From positions 17,595,984 to 17,659,983 of the forward strand of contig NC_092564.1 in the NCBI RefSeq assembly GCF_037975245.1: a stretch of 64,000 nucleotides of DNA. The letters run 5' to 3'. This document shows positions 13,201 to 28,299 of the stretch, piece after piece (position 1 is the first letter of the stretch; every line of letters starts with the position of its first letter). The translations under genes and the position numbers were made by a program. The notes beneath the pieces are model-generated. The model searched no databases, had not been told where the DNA came from, and saw nothing but the letters and a program-made list of their open reading frames with translations. The DNA comes from Apostichopus japonicus. Taxonomy: Eukaryota; Echinodermata; Holothuroidea; Aspidochirotida; Stichopodidae.

Positions 13201-15123
13201 CTGGTTACTTTCTATAGCACTGTGGATACTCCCGCATATAGACCCTAAAGAAGGCCTTACGCATGTGTATATGAATAATGCAAACTGTATGCGAATACAA
13301 ATGTTATAGTAGGCTACCCAAAAATAATGCAATAGATAATTAGTAAAACATTATAGCAACGGTTTTCATGCATGAAGAGTTCGCAAACTGTGAAACAATG
13401 CAAGTAAATCCACATGACAGCAATCAAAACGGATACAATCATTATTGTCCTCACGAGTCGCATATTACATCAGAGTGAGGCTAACACTGAAAGGAAAGAC
13501 GTATAATACATTTTATTGCTCATTAAGAATTCCAGTGCTCCGTAGTCTGCTAACGCAAACTTGTATGTGTAAACGACAATATGTAGCTTGCTCCTCTCTC
13601 GATCGCTATGCTAGTACATGCAGCATATAAACATGTCCAGTACTGTACGAACCATAGTAAGTGCTATCAAAATGGCATATGATATGGAATCTGCTGGTAG
13701 ATAAATGACTGTAGAGCGAGATTTATAAAGCCTTGTTTTGAGGCCTTCACATTGTGCTTTTGGCATGGAGTTATACATATATATACTGTACAGTATATTT
13801 AATATTTCGATTCTGAGTAATGGAATCACTGGATTACTTATTCAAGAGACATATTTACTAGGCGTCGAAACTCAATGCAAGTTTTTGAATTTTCGTCTCC
13901 CCCCCCCGTTTTAATCACGTGACAATGCACATTGTAATTAATATTATATTTATTGTAGTATAGCCTCATTTAAAGTGCAATGATAATTTGCAATTATTCT
14001 TTTAATTAAGTAGTTTTATGTGTCTTCTTTTGCAATTTTTCGTCAATTTTAACAAACCTGTCAAATATTACTGCATCATTTGAAAAAAAACACATTAATT
14101 AAGACACCTTCCTTCTTTCTATGAGTTTGTGATCAAGTGAACGGTAATTCTCCAGTAATTAATTCTACCAATCGATGTAATCAATACATCGACAGATGAA
14201 CTTCACGCTCGGCTCGGCTGACAACATTGTAAGCAAATGGCAGATAGTTCAATTATATAGGTTTAGAAATGATATTCGCTCTAAAAAAAACTTAAAAGGA
14301 ATCAATATTATTGTTCTAGTTTGACTGGTAACCCGTATTTATTACTTAACTATAAATGGAACATATCGAGTTAAAACCGACTTTTCAACATATTTTCCAA
14401 AACTACCAGGTATGTTACTATAAATGGGATTACAATCGATTGTGGGAAGACGCCATCCTATATGGTTTAATCAAAGTCTGAATATTCATGAGCGAGTAAA
14501 CAATTAATATGCTTTGCATTCGTAACGATTCGTCACCCTGATACGTTCTGTACATACAATTATATATCACATGACAACCTCATTCGCCTTAAAAAACTCA
14601 TTATTAAGAAATAAAACATTGGAAAATTAATAAAAGACGATTATTTCCTTTCTGTCTGTTTTGTTTGTGTGTGCAAGGAACACTAACAATTTGACATCAG
14701 GTAAAAACTGATGTTTTAACATACAGTCATAGCCAATCATATCGAAAATAGCACACATTCAAATATACCACAAACCTAGTTGCGCATGTTTAAAGGTCAT
14801 TCTATGTTTCACCACTCACTTACATGGGTACGCCCAATTATTCAGCTGTCTGCATAAATTTGTGATCAAACTCTTCTTCAACAGAAACAATAAAACAAAC
14901 TGTTCGTCTTTTATACATGCAAAACAAAAATGTTTGAAATCATCATTTTGTTTTGTTGACTCAAATAAACAAAAACGAACGTTTGGGTTAGCTATATGAA
15001 TACCTCTCTGAATAATATTAGATAGCCTATAGATGTATAGGCCTAATCGAATTTACATATAACAGTCAGGGCTGAGGTTGTTACTTATGTTAGCTGGTTC
15101 TCAAGGCATTTAGTTGCCAATGA
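13201..15123. other. No gene recognised
   Basis: AT-rich with no supported reading frame or RNA. Confidence 0.45.
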
Positions 15124-15545
15124 ATCTAGATCAGGGTTGTCCAACCTACGGCCCGCGGGCCACAGTCCGGCCCGCCGCAGGGTTGCGTCCGGCCCGCCAG
15201 AGATGCTCTACGGTGTGAAATTTAGTGAGCAGATTTATTGATAACAATTTGAAGCTTTATAATCAATCATTCGAACCTTCTGGGTCCAAAAACTGCATAC
15301 AGGTCAGTTTGTGTAACACTCTCTCAGCAGAGGGGAGGGGGGGGGGCGGCTGGACTTTATTCATCTGTTTTATCAGGAAGGAAAATATATCAGTGCGCTC
15401 CGCGCGCAGTGCTCACATTTTGTTGCCTTAGGCTTCGCGCAAAAAAATCGAAAAATCGAGCGTAGGGTTCATGCGGCCCCCTCCTTCATCATAATCATTC
15501 CATGTGGCCCTTCTCTGCAAAAGGTTGGACAACCCTGTTCTAGAT
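15124..15545. mobile_element. Non-autonomous hAT element with 8-bp target-site duplication
   Basis: Element 15132-15537 (406 bp). Terminal inverted repeats are CAGGGTTGTCCAACCT at the left and AGGTTGGACAACCCTG at the right. Flanks ATCTAGAT (15124-15131) and TTCTAGAT (15538-15545) match at 7 of 8 positions and have the central TA typical of hAT target sites. The interior has palindromic GC-rich stretches (CGGCCCGCGGGCC) and no transposase. Confidence 0.93.
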
Positions 15546-15548
15546 AGA

Positions 15549-15611
15549 CTTATTTCGCCTCCTCGCTTACCTGTCTTCTCACAACCTTAGCATTCTCGCT
15601 CTATAGTCTAA
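15549..15611 (+). repeat. Dispersed pyrimidine-rich repeat, copy 2
   Basis: Matches CTTACCTGTCTTCTCACAACC then TTAGCATTCTCGCTCTA of the family. It lies 3 bp beyond the hAT duplication. Confidence 0.65.
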
Positions 15612-18600
15612 AGTGAATGACAACAATGTTTAGCAATGTACACCACCACATTTAGCTACATGTCACTTCCGGTCACCGGACCCACCTTATCACATTGAAT
15701 CTCTGACAAATGTGATGTGAATCACACACATATGTAAGGTGGAATATATAATGTAACCCGACAAGAACCAGCTACATGGCTCTTTATGTTCAGTTTAAAA
15801 GTCAACTTCACTGGTCAATTTGTCTCCCTATCTTATTTTGTGATTTTGTGGTATTAGTTTGCTGTTAAAGCTGAAATTTATTAAATAAATCCGTAAGAAA
15901 TAACTTTGGCTCGAAAAAATATTAACAAACATATATCTTAATCAATTCTGATATATTCGCTCGTTATACTCATCTTTGAATCCAGCTTTAACTTAAATTC
16001 TTGACTCTAGATCTACTAACGTCTCAAAAATAAACTAAATTTCGTTAAATCTATATAACCTATGAGTTACGGTACTACTATACATAGATAGCTTTCTTCT
16101 TGTGTAACTCGAGAGAATTTGTCGTTTATCTTCGTTTGTGAATATTGTATCTTTAAAATAAACTATAAAGCCAACACCATGCCTTAGCTTGTCGGATCTG
16201 GTACATCTGATATTATCCACAGAGGTGATTAAATCCACCCAAGCCGATAAATCTCGGCTTCGAATTGCGTCACTAACCTTTTGGAATTATCTAGGGGTAT
16301 ATATACATAAATATATATATTGTGTATCCATATACAATTTCTCATTTAAAGCAAGATTCGGCGTTTATTTGAAGAAAGAAATCAAATGACATCGCTGTTT
16401 TGCCTCCTGCAGAGTTCTAAAGATACGACGTCTTGAACTTCACATGTGTCTTTAATTTTAAATTATAAAGAAGTAATTAATTATTAATAAAGTAAGGGGA
16501 AAACAACTTTTTTTGGTTGAATTTTTGGTGGTCCGGCAAACTTGATAAACAAAGTACAGCAGATAGAAGTCATCTTTTTCCGAGCTCTCTTACCGTTTTC
16601 TTTTACATTTTTTATAGTTTTGTTTACTTTCACCGAAATAAAGACGGTTGTTTATTTCTTCATATTTTCAATGTAAGATATTAACGCTATGTCATCATTA
16701 GGTCATATTAAAATACCACGGACACCTAGCCTATTAACTAAATTTGTTGTGTGTGATAATCTCAGTCAAAATCTGTTGAAAGTTTTCGAGTTTTGATAAA
16801 TCTGGGAAACTCATTAAATATTTACGTGGAGTGTAGCCCTTAATAAGTTACCCGTAACCCCTAACTTAACCTACATATATCATTTGCATAAAATATTTAA
16901 ATCTTAGGCCACAAACCTGTGTTCAGTGTCCTTGAAACGAAGGTTGTAAAGGACAAAGGAATAACATAACAGAAAATTAGGCAGTCACTCCCCTTTAAAT
17001 CATCAATGGACATAATTAGCTAATCTGTATTCATAAATAAAACTAGAATTAAAAAATAAAACCCTTTAAAATGGTCAGTCTTTGATGGATTTTGATTTTG
17101 ATGGTGGGAGTTGCAGCTATTCTCATGATTTCTAATGCCTATTAGAGTGATTAAAGACCATGTTGTTCATATAGATGTCCTTACACATTTAATACCTTCT
17201 ATTAGTTAGATTCAGCAATTGCAAAGCACTTCTTTATTAAAGAAAATAAACCTTGTAATATCCAGACATAGAAAATCAATTGAGGCACATACGGCCTGAT
17301 GATGTCAATTATTGTATACTTGATCAAGTCTTCGGCCTTGGGTGAAGAGAAAAAAAACACATTAAATCTGAGATATGTTACAAATGGAATAATATTTTCT
17401 TAGCTGCTCTGGGAAAGTTGTCCATCGCAGTTATCTGTATCACAAATTAATAATAATGATTGGATTTGTCTCCTTCCGGATGCTTATTATAACTTAATTA
17501 ATTACATTGATATTTTGAGTAATACTTTAAAACCGGCTTTATAAATTGTCGAGCTATAGACGTTCATCGAATCCATAATCGGTTTCATCTTGATGTAACG
17601 GATCAGGCATTAACATTAGCACAATTTTGTCAGGATCTGTGCATTCATTTTAAAGTAATCAAGAACAAAATTCGGATCGATTCGTTGTCGTTGATGTGAT
17701 GTCGTTTTGAATTTACTTCTGTATAAATGTTCGTTATGCCATTTTTTTAATTAGTAGATAGATGGATGGATGGATGGATGGATAGAATACTGCGTAAATT
17801 GTCTCTCAAATTTGCCACTAGACCGTTGAATAGTATTTTATCAACGAAATGACAAACAGAGAAAACAAATACCTAGATATGACCCCCCCCCCAAAAAAAA
17901 TGGTTGAAAACAGCAGGGGAAAGAAATGCGGGATCTGATCTAGAAGATTCTTTTCACGAACAGTTTTGATTACTAGCTGTTTCTTCAATATTCTCTGAAT
18001 AGATAAACAGAGAGACGGCCATTTACTCCTGTCAAGAGATAATCTGATATGGCCATTCATGGAGATTTGAGCTGGCTTTCATCTTAATTAAAGCTTTCGC
18101 GGCCTCATCTGTCGTCCTCCACCAATGGGAAGCTTCGGTTTAAAGCCATCGTTGAATGGGGTCTTCAATAGTTTATCTAACCATTGACGTAAAAACTCGT
18201 TCCCCCTCCTCTCTCTTTTCTCTCTCTTCTTTGCTTGTACTATGTCACTCTAAATCTAGTTAGGCTCCCCATTTAAATACTTTATGAAGTGTGATTACTA
18301 AGACTGCGTCGGTCTATAGAATACCCTGATGAAAAATTCAGGTGGATTTCGTCACAGCACGCTTCATTCCAAAATAACCAAAACTGGGGGGATTTGAGGC
18401 TCTCTTCGCATAGGATGTATATGCCATTTTAATTTTTCTATGTAGGCGTTCATTTAATACATAACGGTGAACAACTTTTGTTTACTTGTAAGAAATTTTT
18501 TGTTTTGCTTTTATATTTTAATATGTTGATTAAAGAGGAAGTCTCTTTAATATTCAGAGTACTAGGATTTTGTTGAGAATTAAAAATTAAACTTACAATA

Positions 18601-21119
18601 TGTATTAAAAAAGTAGTATTTTTATTTTGCAAAAACAAAACAAAGGGGGATTGAAAACAAGTTTTGGTACCAATTTGCATGTAAACTCTTAGGTACTCTG
18701 TTTTGGAATTATTTCAACAAGATGCTCATTATTAATTTCTTTTAATTGTTTTATTGTATTTATCTCAATACGTCTACTATACGTAGCAAGATATTGTAAT
18801 GTTGGACGGCAACATGGTTTTTCGCTGCTGCATGCCACTGCCACATGTCTTGGGAATTTCTTTTTTTTTGTCACTTTGTACTGCTTGGAATTTGCTAACA
18901 AAAGTTACACATTTCAGAAACAAATGAGGCGTTTTTAACTTATTTTAGAGCATGAAAACATCTACATTTACATCTTATCTCATCTAAGGTTTCGTCTTAA
19001 TGTCAATCACATTCTTGCAGTAAACGTCCTAACATAGTTCCTGCAGACTTTCTAAAATGCTCTTCTAAAAGCTTACGAAGAGATTAAACAAATGATATTA
19101 TGCATCTGAATGTTAGAGAGGTACAATCATGTAACGAAATGTGCTAATGTGACAGTGATGCGGCGCTAACCCCCAAGGGATTTACATGATTCCTTACCTA
19201 CAGGCAGTAAAACTTGATTTGATAATGTAGCTACAAATAGTCCAGCCAGCATGTTTTGCTATCTTGAAAAGAAAATGTTGCTTGACAGTGGCACGCCACG
19301 CAATATATAATACAATTGTGAAATCAAGTTTCAAGGATTTCCTGCCAGGGGGCAGGAAGTGTTCGTTAAACTAAGTTCTGTTTGGTTGGGCTTGACTTTA
19401 AGTTACATAATGTAGGATTTATCTTGCCAATTTCGTCGTACTGTATGTAGCAAAGTTATTCTGCAGTATTTTGTAACTACTTTTTCAAGATATACTCTGT
19501 ACAATACAAATTATGTTAAGAAACATGCCTATATAGACATCCTCCACCTACAATATTTCACAATCCCTGTCTGAAATGCATACAGTGAGTATCGAAGTAC
19601 AAAGAAGCGCGCGCATCAGTGGTTATGATTTTCTGAGGCATTTCTGCTCTGTTTCTCTCTAACAGTGCAATAGAGCAAACTGTCCCTCCCCTCTCACCGG
19701 AAAACTGTCCGCGTACACGCCACTATATATCCCGTCTTCCTGCATGAATCTACCGTAGTTGAGAAAGAAAGAAGAAGCCATGCTAGGTCAAAAGATACAT
19801 CTAAGCTCCTTTAAATCAGTAACAGAAGGAATTATTCTTAAACTTTTAGTTTTATATTCCAGACTAGTCTTGTATAAACCTCGTCTTTGTATACTAAAAA
19901 AACAACACCCACTTTTTTTTTCTCATTTTATCGTTTTCATCAGGAAAATATCAGAAACTTACTCATTTTTTCTCTCTCTCTTAAGATCACATACAAAGCG
20001 TAATAAGCATTATACATATACAAACGTCAACATAGACAATATATAGAGGAGAAAGCCAACTCTTCATAATTCCCGAGAGGTTTCCTTAAGGCTTTTTTCA
20101 ATAATCTAGAGGTTGGTTGGTGTTATTACTGCTGTTCTTATTTCTTACTACTGATCGAATGACGCCCATACATAGCTCGGTGAATCCTTTTCCCGAATAA
20201 TTCATCAGCTTCGGATGGCCGACTACTCGGGATGGAGTTTGTGGATCAGTGACTCCGTAAGGCTTTTACAACATCTGTTACCTTTTTTTGTTGTTATGGT
20301 CCTATAATGTGCAGAGAAGTTAAGACGTACTTTACATACGTAGATGTATATAGAACTGGGAAGAGCCAGAGGTGTGAATAGACATGACGGTAAATTATGC
20401 AAACTATAGGATCGCATAGCGACGTATTAAAACTGACCTGTATGACGAAGCCAATTTAACGGTTGCTTTATTAAAAGCAGTATGGATATGTATGTATACA
20501 TGCGAGATTTAAATTTGTGACATCGATATTCAGGTAAGAATTAGATAAGGTTTATAAAATAGTCTTTTTTTTTTGGACAAGATTTAAGCATTGACACGAA
20601 ATACTGACGTCACAAAACAATTCACATGCGTGCTGATTTCTTGCTTATGATTTCGCTTTCTTGAATGTAAAATTCAAATGTTTATTTTTTCTCGCTCTCT
20701 CTCTCGTGCCGAACACACATGTTTATTATGAGTGTGTCACGATACATTCCATTTAATGAGAGTTGCTTTACATGTAACCAGAAGGTTTCCTGTTTAAAAT
20801 CAGGAAACATCAACTTTAGCATATTTGTATAAAACTGGGTTAATAGTATGCTGTTATAAACCAATTAAAATTACAAACGATCCGAATATTTGTTTTGCTT
20901 AAACTCTCACACAGCTATCCTATTGCGAATTCTCCATAAAATGAATTATTCATAGAATCTCAATTAGCATATCATGTAAGCTTTTTCGGAATGGTCGCGC
21001 ATGAGAACAACAAACCAGTTTTCAAAATATGACGCTTCATTTGAATTTTGATTGATGGTTGTTTGAAACCGAAGTGGGAATTGCAGCCTTTCATCATTTC
21101 GATATCCGAGTTAAATTTA
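15612..21119. other. No gene recognised (5.5 kb)
   Basis: AT-rich DNA. A short (GATG)n lies at about 17757-17784 and a poly(T)/poly(A) run set at 17880-17900. Reading frames are under 100 codons and show no recognisable family. Confidence 0.45.
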
Positions 21120-21222
21120 ATACATTATATTATATTGTATATGTATATTATATATTTATATTATAATTATATTGTATATGTATATTATATATTTATATTA
21201 TATATGTACATGTACATGTGTA
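21120..21222. repeat. 37-bp AT-rich tandem duplication
   Basis: A unit beginning TTATATTGTATATG occurs at 21130 and 21167, followed by ATGTACATGTACATGTG. Confidence 0.75.
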
Positions 21223-21591
21223 CATGTAATGGCAAAAGAAGAAAAGAAAGAAATCATGGTTGAGCGCCTGGGGAACTGCCCCCCGAGGCCCTGCCCATGC
21301 CCTCTTTTCGTCCCGTAGGACATGGCGAGGAGTTAGTTCCATTGATACCTTAGAAAAGGGTTACACATCGGGTGTTCCGAACTGTGTAAAAACAGCCATC
21401 AGCAGTCTGTCCGTTTGGTCTTGTTCCGGTCTCGTACGCATCCCTAGTACCTAGACAGTCTAGCATGTATATGGATTTGTAAACCTTCTTTTGCAGTTGG
21501 AAGCTTGATTCGCAACGCAACACTTTATTCACACCTACGTCCCTCATCCACAAGTAACAATTTATTCTTCTTTATAAGCTGTTTAAATGAT

Positions 21592-24500
21592 CAATCAGAT
21601 CAATAAGACGCGCAGATAATCAGACAATCAAATGCGCAGACAATCGGACAAGCAGGTCATTCTGACAATGAGACACGCAGACAATGAGACACGGAGACAA
21701 CCAGACACGCAGACAGTCAGACACACAGACAGTCAAACAATAAGAAACGCAGACAGTCAGACACGCAGACAGTCAGGCACGCAGACAATAAGACAATCAG
21801 ACACGCAGTCAGGCAGACACTCATACAGTCAGATAAGTAGTCAGTCCAACAATCAGACGCGCATATACTCAGACACGCACACAATTAGACAATCAGACAA
21901 TTACACACGCAGACAATTAGACACGGAGACAACTAGGCACACAGGCAGAAAATCAGATAATCAGACAATCACACAATGAGAGACACACATACAGTCAAAC
22001 AATCAGACACGCAGTCGGTCAAACAATCACAAGCACAGAAGCGCAGACGCTGAGACAAGCAGACAAGCAAACAAGCAGAAGTGCCGAAAAGTAGACAAGC
22101 AGAAAATCAGACACGGAGACAATCAGAAATGGAGACAATCAGACACGGAGACAAAAAAAAAACACGGAGACAATCAGACACGCAGACAATCAGACACGAA
22201 ACAATCAGACACGGAGACAATCAGACACGGAGACAATCAGACACGGAGACAATCAGACATGCAGACAATCAGACGGTCAAACAATTAGAAGCGCAGACAA
22301 TCAGACACTCAGACACGCATACAATCAGACCGCAGACAATCAGAAACGCAGACAATCAGACATGCAGATAATCAGACAATAAGACAAGCAGTCAAACACA
22401 CAAGCAGACAATCAGACACGCAGAAAATCAGACACGCAGACAATCAGACACGCAGACAATCAAACAATCATAAACGCAGTCGGTCCAACAATCAGACACG
22501 CAGACAATCAGACACGCATATTCGCAGACAATCACACACGCAGACAATCAGACAATCGGACACGCAGACATCCAGACACGCATACAATCAGACACGCAGA
22601 CATTCAGACACGCAGGAAATCAGACAAGCAGACACACAGACAATCTGACACGCAAGCAATCAGACACGCAGACAATAATACACTCAGGCAAGCGGCCAAA
22701 CACACACGCAGACACGCAGACACGCTGACAATCTTAACACGCAGAAAATCAGACACGCAGACAATCAGACACGCAGACAATCACACAACTTGCAGACAAT
22801 CAAATTTGCAGACAATGAGACACGCAGACAATCAGACACGGAGAAAATAAGATATGCAGATAATTAGACAAGCAGACAATAAGACAAGCAGACACGCAGT
22901 CAAATACACACGCAGACACCCGGACACGCAGACAATCAAATAATCAGAAACGCAGTCGGTCAAACAATCAGACACATAGATAACCAGACACGCAGACAAT
23001 CAGACACGCAGACACGCCGTAAAACACACACGCAGACACGCAGACAATCAGACAATTAATTAATCAGAAACGCAGTCGGTCACACAATTAGAAGCGCAGA
23101 CAAGCAGACACGCGGTCAAACACACACGGAAACAATCAGACACGCAGACGATCATACACGCAGACAATCAGACATGCAGACAATCAGACACGCTATCAAT
23201 CAGACACGCAGACAATCAGACACGCAATCAATCAGACACGCAGACAATCAAACATGCAGACAATCAGACACGCTATCAATCAGACACGCAGACAATCAGA
23301 CACGCAATCAATCAGACACGCAGTCATGCAGACAATCAGACACGCAGTCAAACACACACGCAGGAAAACAGACAAGAAGACAAGAAGACGCAGACAATCA
23401 TACACTCAGACAAGCGGCCAAACACACACGCAGACACGCAGACAATCAGACACGCTGACAATCTTAACACGCAGAAAATCAGACACGCAGACAATCAGAC
23501 ACGCAGACCATCACACAATTATACACAAAGACAAGCAGACAATCAGACACGTAGACAATCAGACAATCAGTCTCGCAGACAATCAGACACGCAGCCAATC
23601 AGACACGCAGATAATCAGACACGCAGATAATCAGACAAGCAGATAATCAGACACGCAGATAATCAGACACGCAGATAATCAAACTTGCAGACAATCAAAT
23701 TTGCAGACAATGAGACACGCAGACAATCAGACACGGAGAAAATAAGATATGCAGATAATTAGACAAGCAGACAATAAGACAAGCAGACACGCAGTCAAAC
23801 ACACACGCAGACACCCGGACACGCAGACAATCAAATAATCAGAAACGCAGTCGGTCAAACAATCAGACACATAGATAACCAGACACGCAGACAATCAGAC
23901 ACGCAGACACGCCGTAAAACACACACGCAGACACGCAGACAATCAGACAATTAATTAATCAGAAACGCAGTCGGTCACACAATTAGAAGCGCAGACAAGC
24001 AGACACGCGGTCAAACACACACGGAAACAATCAGACACGCAGACGATCATACACGCAGACAATCAGACACGCTATCAATCAGACACGCAGACAATCAGAC
24101 ACGCAATCAATCAGACACGCAGACAATCAAACATGCAGACAATCAGACACGCAGTCAAACACACACGCAGGAAAACACACACGCAGACACGCAGACACGC
24201 AGAAAATCAAAAACACGCAGAAAATCAGACACGCAGACAATCACACAATCAGACACGCAGACAATCAGACAAACACACGCAGACAATCAGACACGCCGTA
24301 AAACACACACGCAAACAATCAGACACGCACACAATCAGACATGCAGTTAACAAACACGCAGACACGTAGACAATCAGACATGCAGACAATCAGACACGCT
24401 ATCAATCAGACACGCAGACAATCAGACACGCAATCAATCAGACACGCAGTCATGCAGACAATCAGACACGCAGTCAAACACACACGCAGGAAAACAGACA

Positions 24501-27500
24501 AGAAGACAAGAAGACGCAGACAATCATACACTCAGACAAGCGGCCAAACACACACGCAGACACGCAGAAAATCAGACACGCAGATAATCAGACACGCAGA
24601 CAATCACACAATCAGACACGAAGACAAGCAGACAATCAGACACGTAGACAATGAGACAAGCAGACAAGCGGTCAAACACATACGCAGACAATCAGACACG
24701 CAGACAATCAGACAACCAAACTTGCAGGCAATGAGTCACGCAGACAAAAAGACAAGCAGACACGCAGACAAGCAGAAAATAAGACATACGCAGACAATCA
24801 GACACGTAGACAATAAGACACGCAGAAACGCGGTCAAACACATACGCAGACAATCAGAAACGCAGACAATCAGACACGCAGACAATCACACAATCAGACA
24901 CGAAGACAAGCAGACAATCAGACACGTAGACAATGAGACAAGCAGACACGTAGACAATGAGAATGGCAGACACGCGGTCAAACACATACGCAGACAATCA
25001 GACCCGCAGACAATCAGACAACCAAACTTGCAGGCAATGAGTCACGCATACAAAAAGACAAGCAGACAATCAGACACGCAGACAAGCAGAAAATAAGACA
25101 TCAATCAGACACGTAGACAATAAGACAAGCAGAAACGCGGTCAAACACATACGCAGACAATCAGACACGCAGACAATCAGACACGCAGACAATCACACAA
25201 TCAGACACGAAGACAAGCAGACAATCAGACACGTAGACAATCAGACAACCAAACTTGCAGGCAATGAGTCACGCAGACAAAAAGACAAGCAGACAATCAG
25301 ACACGCAGACAATCAGACAACCAAACTTGCAGGCAATGAGTCACGCAGACAAAAAGACAAGCAGACAATCAGACACGCAGACAAGCAGAAAATAAGACAT
25401 ACGCAGACAATCAGACACGTAGATAATAAGACAAGCAGAAACGCGGTCAAAGACATACGCAGACAATCAGTCACGCAGACAAAAAGACAAGCAGACAATC
25501 AGACACGCAGACAAGCAGAAAATAAGACATACGCAGACAATCAGACACGTAGATAATAAGACAAGCAGAAACGCGGTCAAAGACATACGCAGACAATCAG
25601 ACACGCAGACAATCAGACACGCAGATAATCAAATTTGCACATAATCAAACTTGCAGACAATCAAACTTGCAGACAATCAGACACGCAGACAATCAGACAA
25701 TAAGACATAGACAATCAGACACGGAGAAAATAAGACAAGCAGACAATAAGACAAGCAGACACGCGGTCAAACACACACGCAGACACCTAGACAATCAAAT
25801 AATTAGAAACGCAGTCGGTTAAACAATCAGACACGTAGACAACCAGACACGCAGACAAGCAGATACGAAGACAATCAGACAATCAGACACGCAGACAATC
25901 AGACAAACACACGCAGACAATCAGACACGCCGTAAAACACACACGCAGACAATCAGACACGCAGACAATTAATTAATCAAAAACGCAGTCGGTCACACTA
26001 TTAGAAGCGCAGACAAGCAGACACGCGGTCAAACACACATGCAGACAATCAGACAATCAGACATGCAGTTAACAAACACCCAGACAATCAGACACGCAAT
26101 CAATCAGACACGAAGACAATCAGACAATAAGACAAGCAGACACGCAGTCAAACATGCACGCAGACAATCAGACACGCAGATAATCAAACAATCAGAAACG
26201 CAGTCAGTCAAACAATCAGACACGCAGACAATCAGACACGCATAAACGCAGACAATCACACACGCAATCACGCAGACAAGCAGACACGCGGTCAAACACA
26301 CACGCAGACAATCATACACGGAGACAATCAGACACGCAGACATTCAGACACGCAGATAATCAGACACGCAGATAATCAAACTTGCAGACAATCAAATTTG
26401 CAGACAATGAGACACGCAGACAATCAGACACGGAGAAAATAAGATATGCAGATAATTAGACAAACAGACAATAAGACAAGCAGACACGCAGTCAAACACA
26501 CACGCAGACACCCGGACACGCAGACAATCAAATAATCAGAAACGCAGTCGGTCAAACAATCAGACACATAGATAACCAGACACGCAGACAATCAGACACG
26601 CAGACAATCAGACACGCCGTAAAACACACACGCAGACACGCAGACAATCAGACAATTAATTAATCAGAAACGCAGTCGGTCACACAATTAGAAGCGCAGA
26701 CAAGCAGACACGCGGTCAAACACACACGGAAACAATCAGACACGCAGACAATCAGACATGCAGTTAACAAACACACAGACGATCATACACGCAGACAATC
26801 AGACATGCAGACAATCAGACACGCTATCAATCAGACACGCAGACAATCAGACACGCAATCAATCAGACATGCAGACAATCAGACACGCAGTCAAACACAC
26901 ACGCAGGAAAACAGACAAGCAGACACGCAGACAATTAGACACGCAAACAATCATACACGCAGACAATAATACACTCAGACAAGCGGCCAAACACACACGC
27001 AGACACGCAGACACGCAGAAAATCAAAAACACGCAGAAAATCAGACACGCAGACAATCACACAATCAGACACGCAGACAATCAGACGAACACACGCAGAC
27101 AATCAAACACACACGCAAACAAACACACACGCAAACAATCAGACACGCAGACAATCAGACATGCAGTTAACAAACACGCAGACAATCAGACACGCAGACA
27201 ATCAGACACGCAGTCATGCAGACAATTAGACACGCAGTCAAACACACACGCAGGAAAACAGACAAGAAGACGCAGACAATCATACACTCAGACTCGGCCA
27301 AACACACACGCAGACAATCAGACACGCAGATAATCAAATTTGCACATAATCAAACTTGCAGACAATCAAACTTGCAGACAATGAGACACGCAGACAATCA
27401 GACGCGCAGACAATAAGACACATAGACAATCAGACACGGAGAAAATAAGACAAGCAGACAATAAGACAAGCAGACACGCGGTCAAACACACACGCAGACA

Positions 27501-28040
27501 CCCAGACAATCAAATAATCAGAAACGCAGTCGGTTAAACAATCAGACACGTAGACAACCAGACACGCAGACAATCAGATACGAAGACAATCAGACACGCA
27601 GACAATCAGACACGCAATCATTCATACACGCAGACAATCAGATAACCAGTCGCGCAGCCAGTCAGAAAATCAGACAATCCTACATGCAGATAGCTAGACA
27701 CTCAGACAGTCAGACACACAGACAGTTAAACAATCAGACGCGCAGTCAGTCAAACAATCAGAAGCGCAGACGCAACAGACCAGCAGACACTTAGACAATC
27801 AGACACGCAGCCATTCATACACGCAAACACTCTGCTACGCAGTCATTCAGACAATCAGACACGAAGCCAGTCAGACACGCAACCAGTCAGACAATCAGCC
27901 ACGCAGACAGTCAAACAACAGACACGCAGTTAAGCAGACACGTAGAAAAGCAGACAATAAGATACGCAGGCAATCAAACAATCAGAAGCGCAGACAATCA
28001 GACACGCAGACAATCCGACACGCAAACAATCAGGCAATTT
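21592..28040 (+). repeat. 6.4-kb satellite, 16-bp unit CAGACAATCAGACACG
   Basis: Hundreds of imperfect copies of a 16-bp unit, itself two 8-bp halves CAGACAAT and CAGACACG. The + strand is rich in A and C and poor in T. Because 16 is not a multiple of 3, each frame reads the same 16-residue peptide period (TRRQSDTQTIRHADNQ type), so frames up to 251 codons (24341-25096) are artefacts. Higher-order repeats are present: a marker block with CACCCGGACACG occurs at 22917, 23812 and 26509, spacings of 895 and 2697 bp (about 3 x 899). A second marker (CAAACTTGCAGGCAATGAG) recurs at about 24718, 25024, 25252 and 25322. Confidence 0.95.
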
Positions 28041-28049
28041 GATAAATGA

Positions 28050-28165
28050 AGGGACATTCAATTGAAATGTTTATTCAATTCCTAAGTACCAGTTTTTTTC
28101 TCCAGATAACAACATTTAAAGCTGACACGTTTTGCAGTAGAAGTGAACTTGAAGCAAACAGGTGT
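28050..28165 (+). mobile_element. Half of a fold-back element related to that at 36.65-37.16 kb
   Basis: Shares TTCAATTCCTANGTACC and, 55-70 bp later, AAGTGAACTTGAAGCAAACA with 36727-36803, in the same order and orientation. No inverted partner is seen here, so only one arm survives. It lies between the two satellites. Confidence 0.6.
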
Positions 28166-28299
28166 GATTTCATATATGCAAGCACACCTAACTAATCTGT
28201 TTTCTTGCCTTTTCTACCGTATATTGAGATATAATTAACCACCCTAGGTAAAGTTGGATCCCTATCCAATCTTATTGCAAAATAAAATATTTTGCTATT

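Noticed and set aside
12916-13332. 138-codon minus-strand frame
   Set aside because: It crosses a copy of the dispersed pyrimidine-rich repeat on the other strand and shows no family resemblance.
24341-25096. 251-codon open frame with repeated TRRQSDTQTIRHADNQ-like peptide
   Set aside because: It is the translation of the 16-bp satellite; the same peptide appears in other frames and nearby, with no start context or splice structure.
21592-28040. CRISPR-like array of short repeats
   Set aside because: There are no unique spacers; unit and 'spacer' are the same 8- and 16-bp words, and the genome is eukaryotic.
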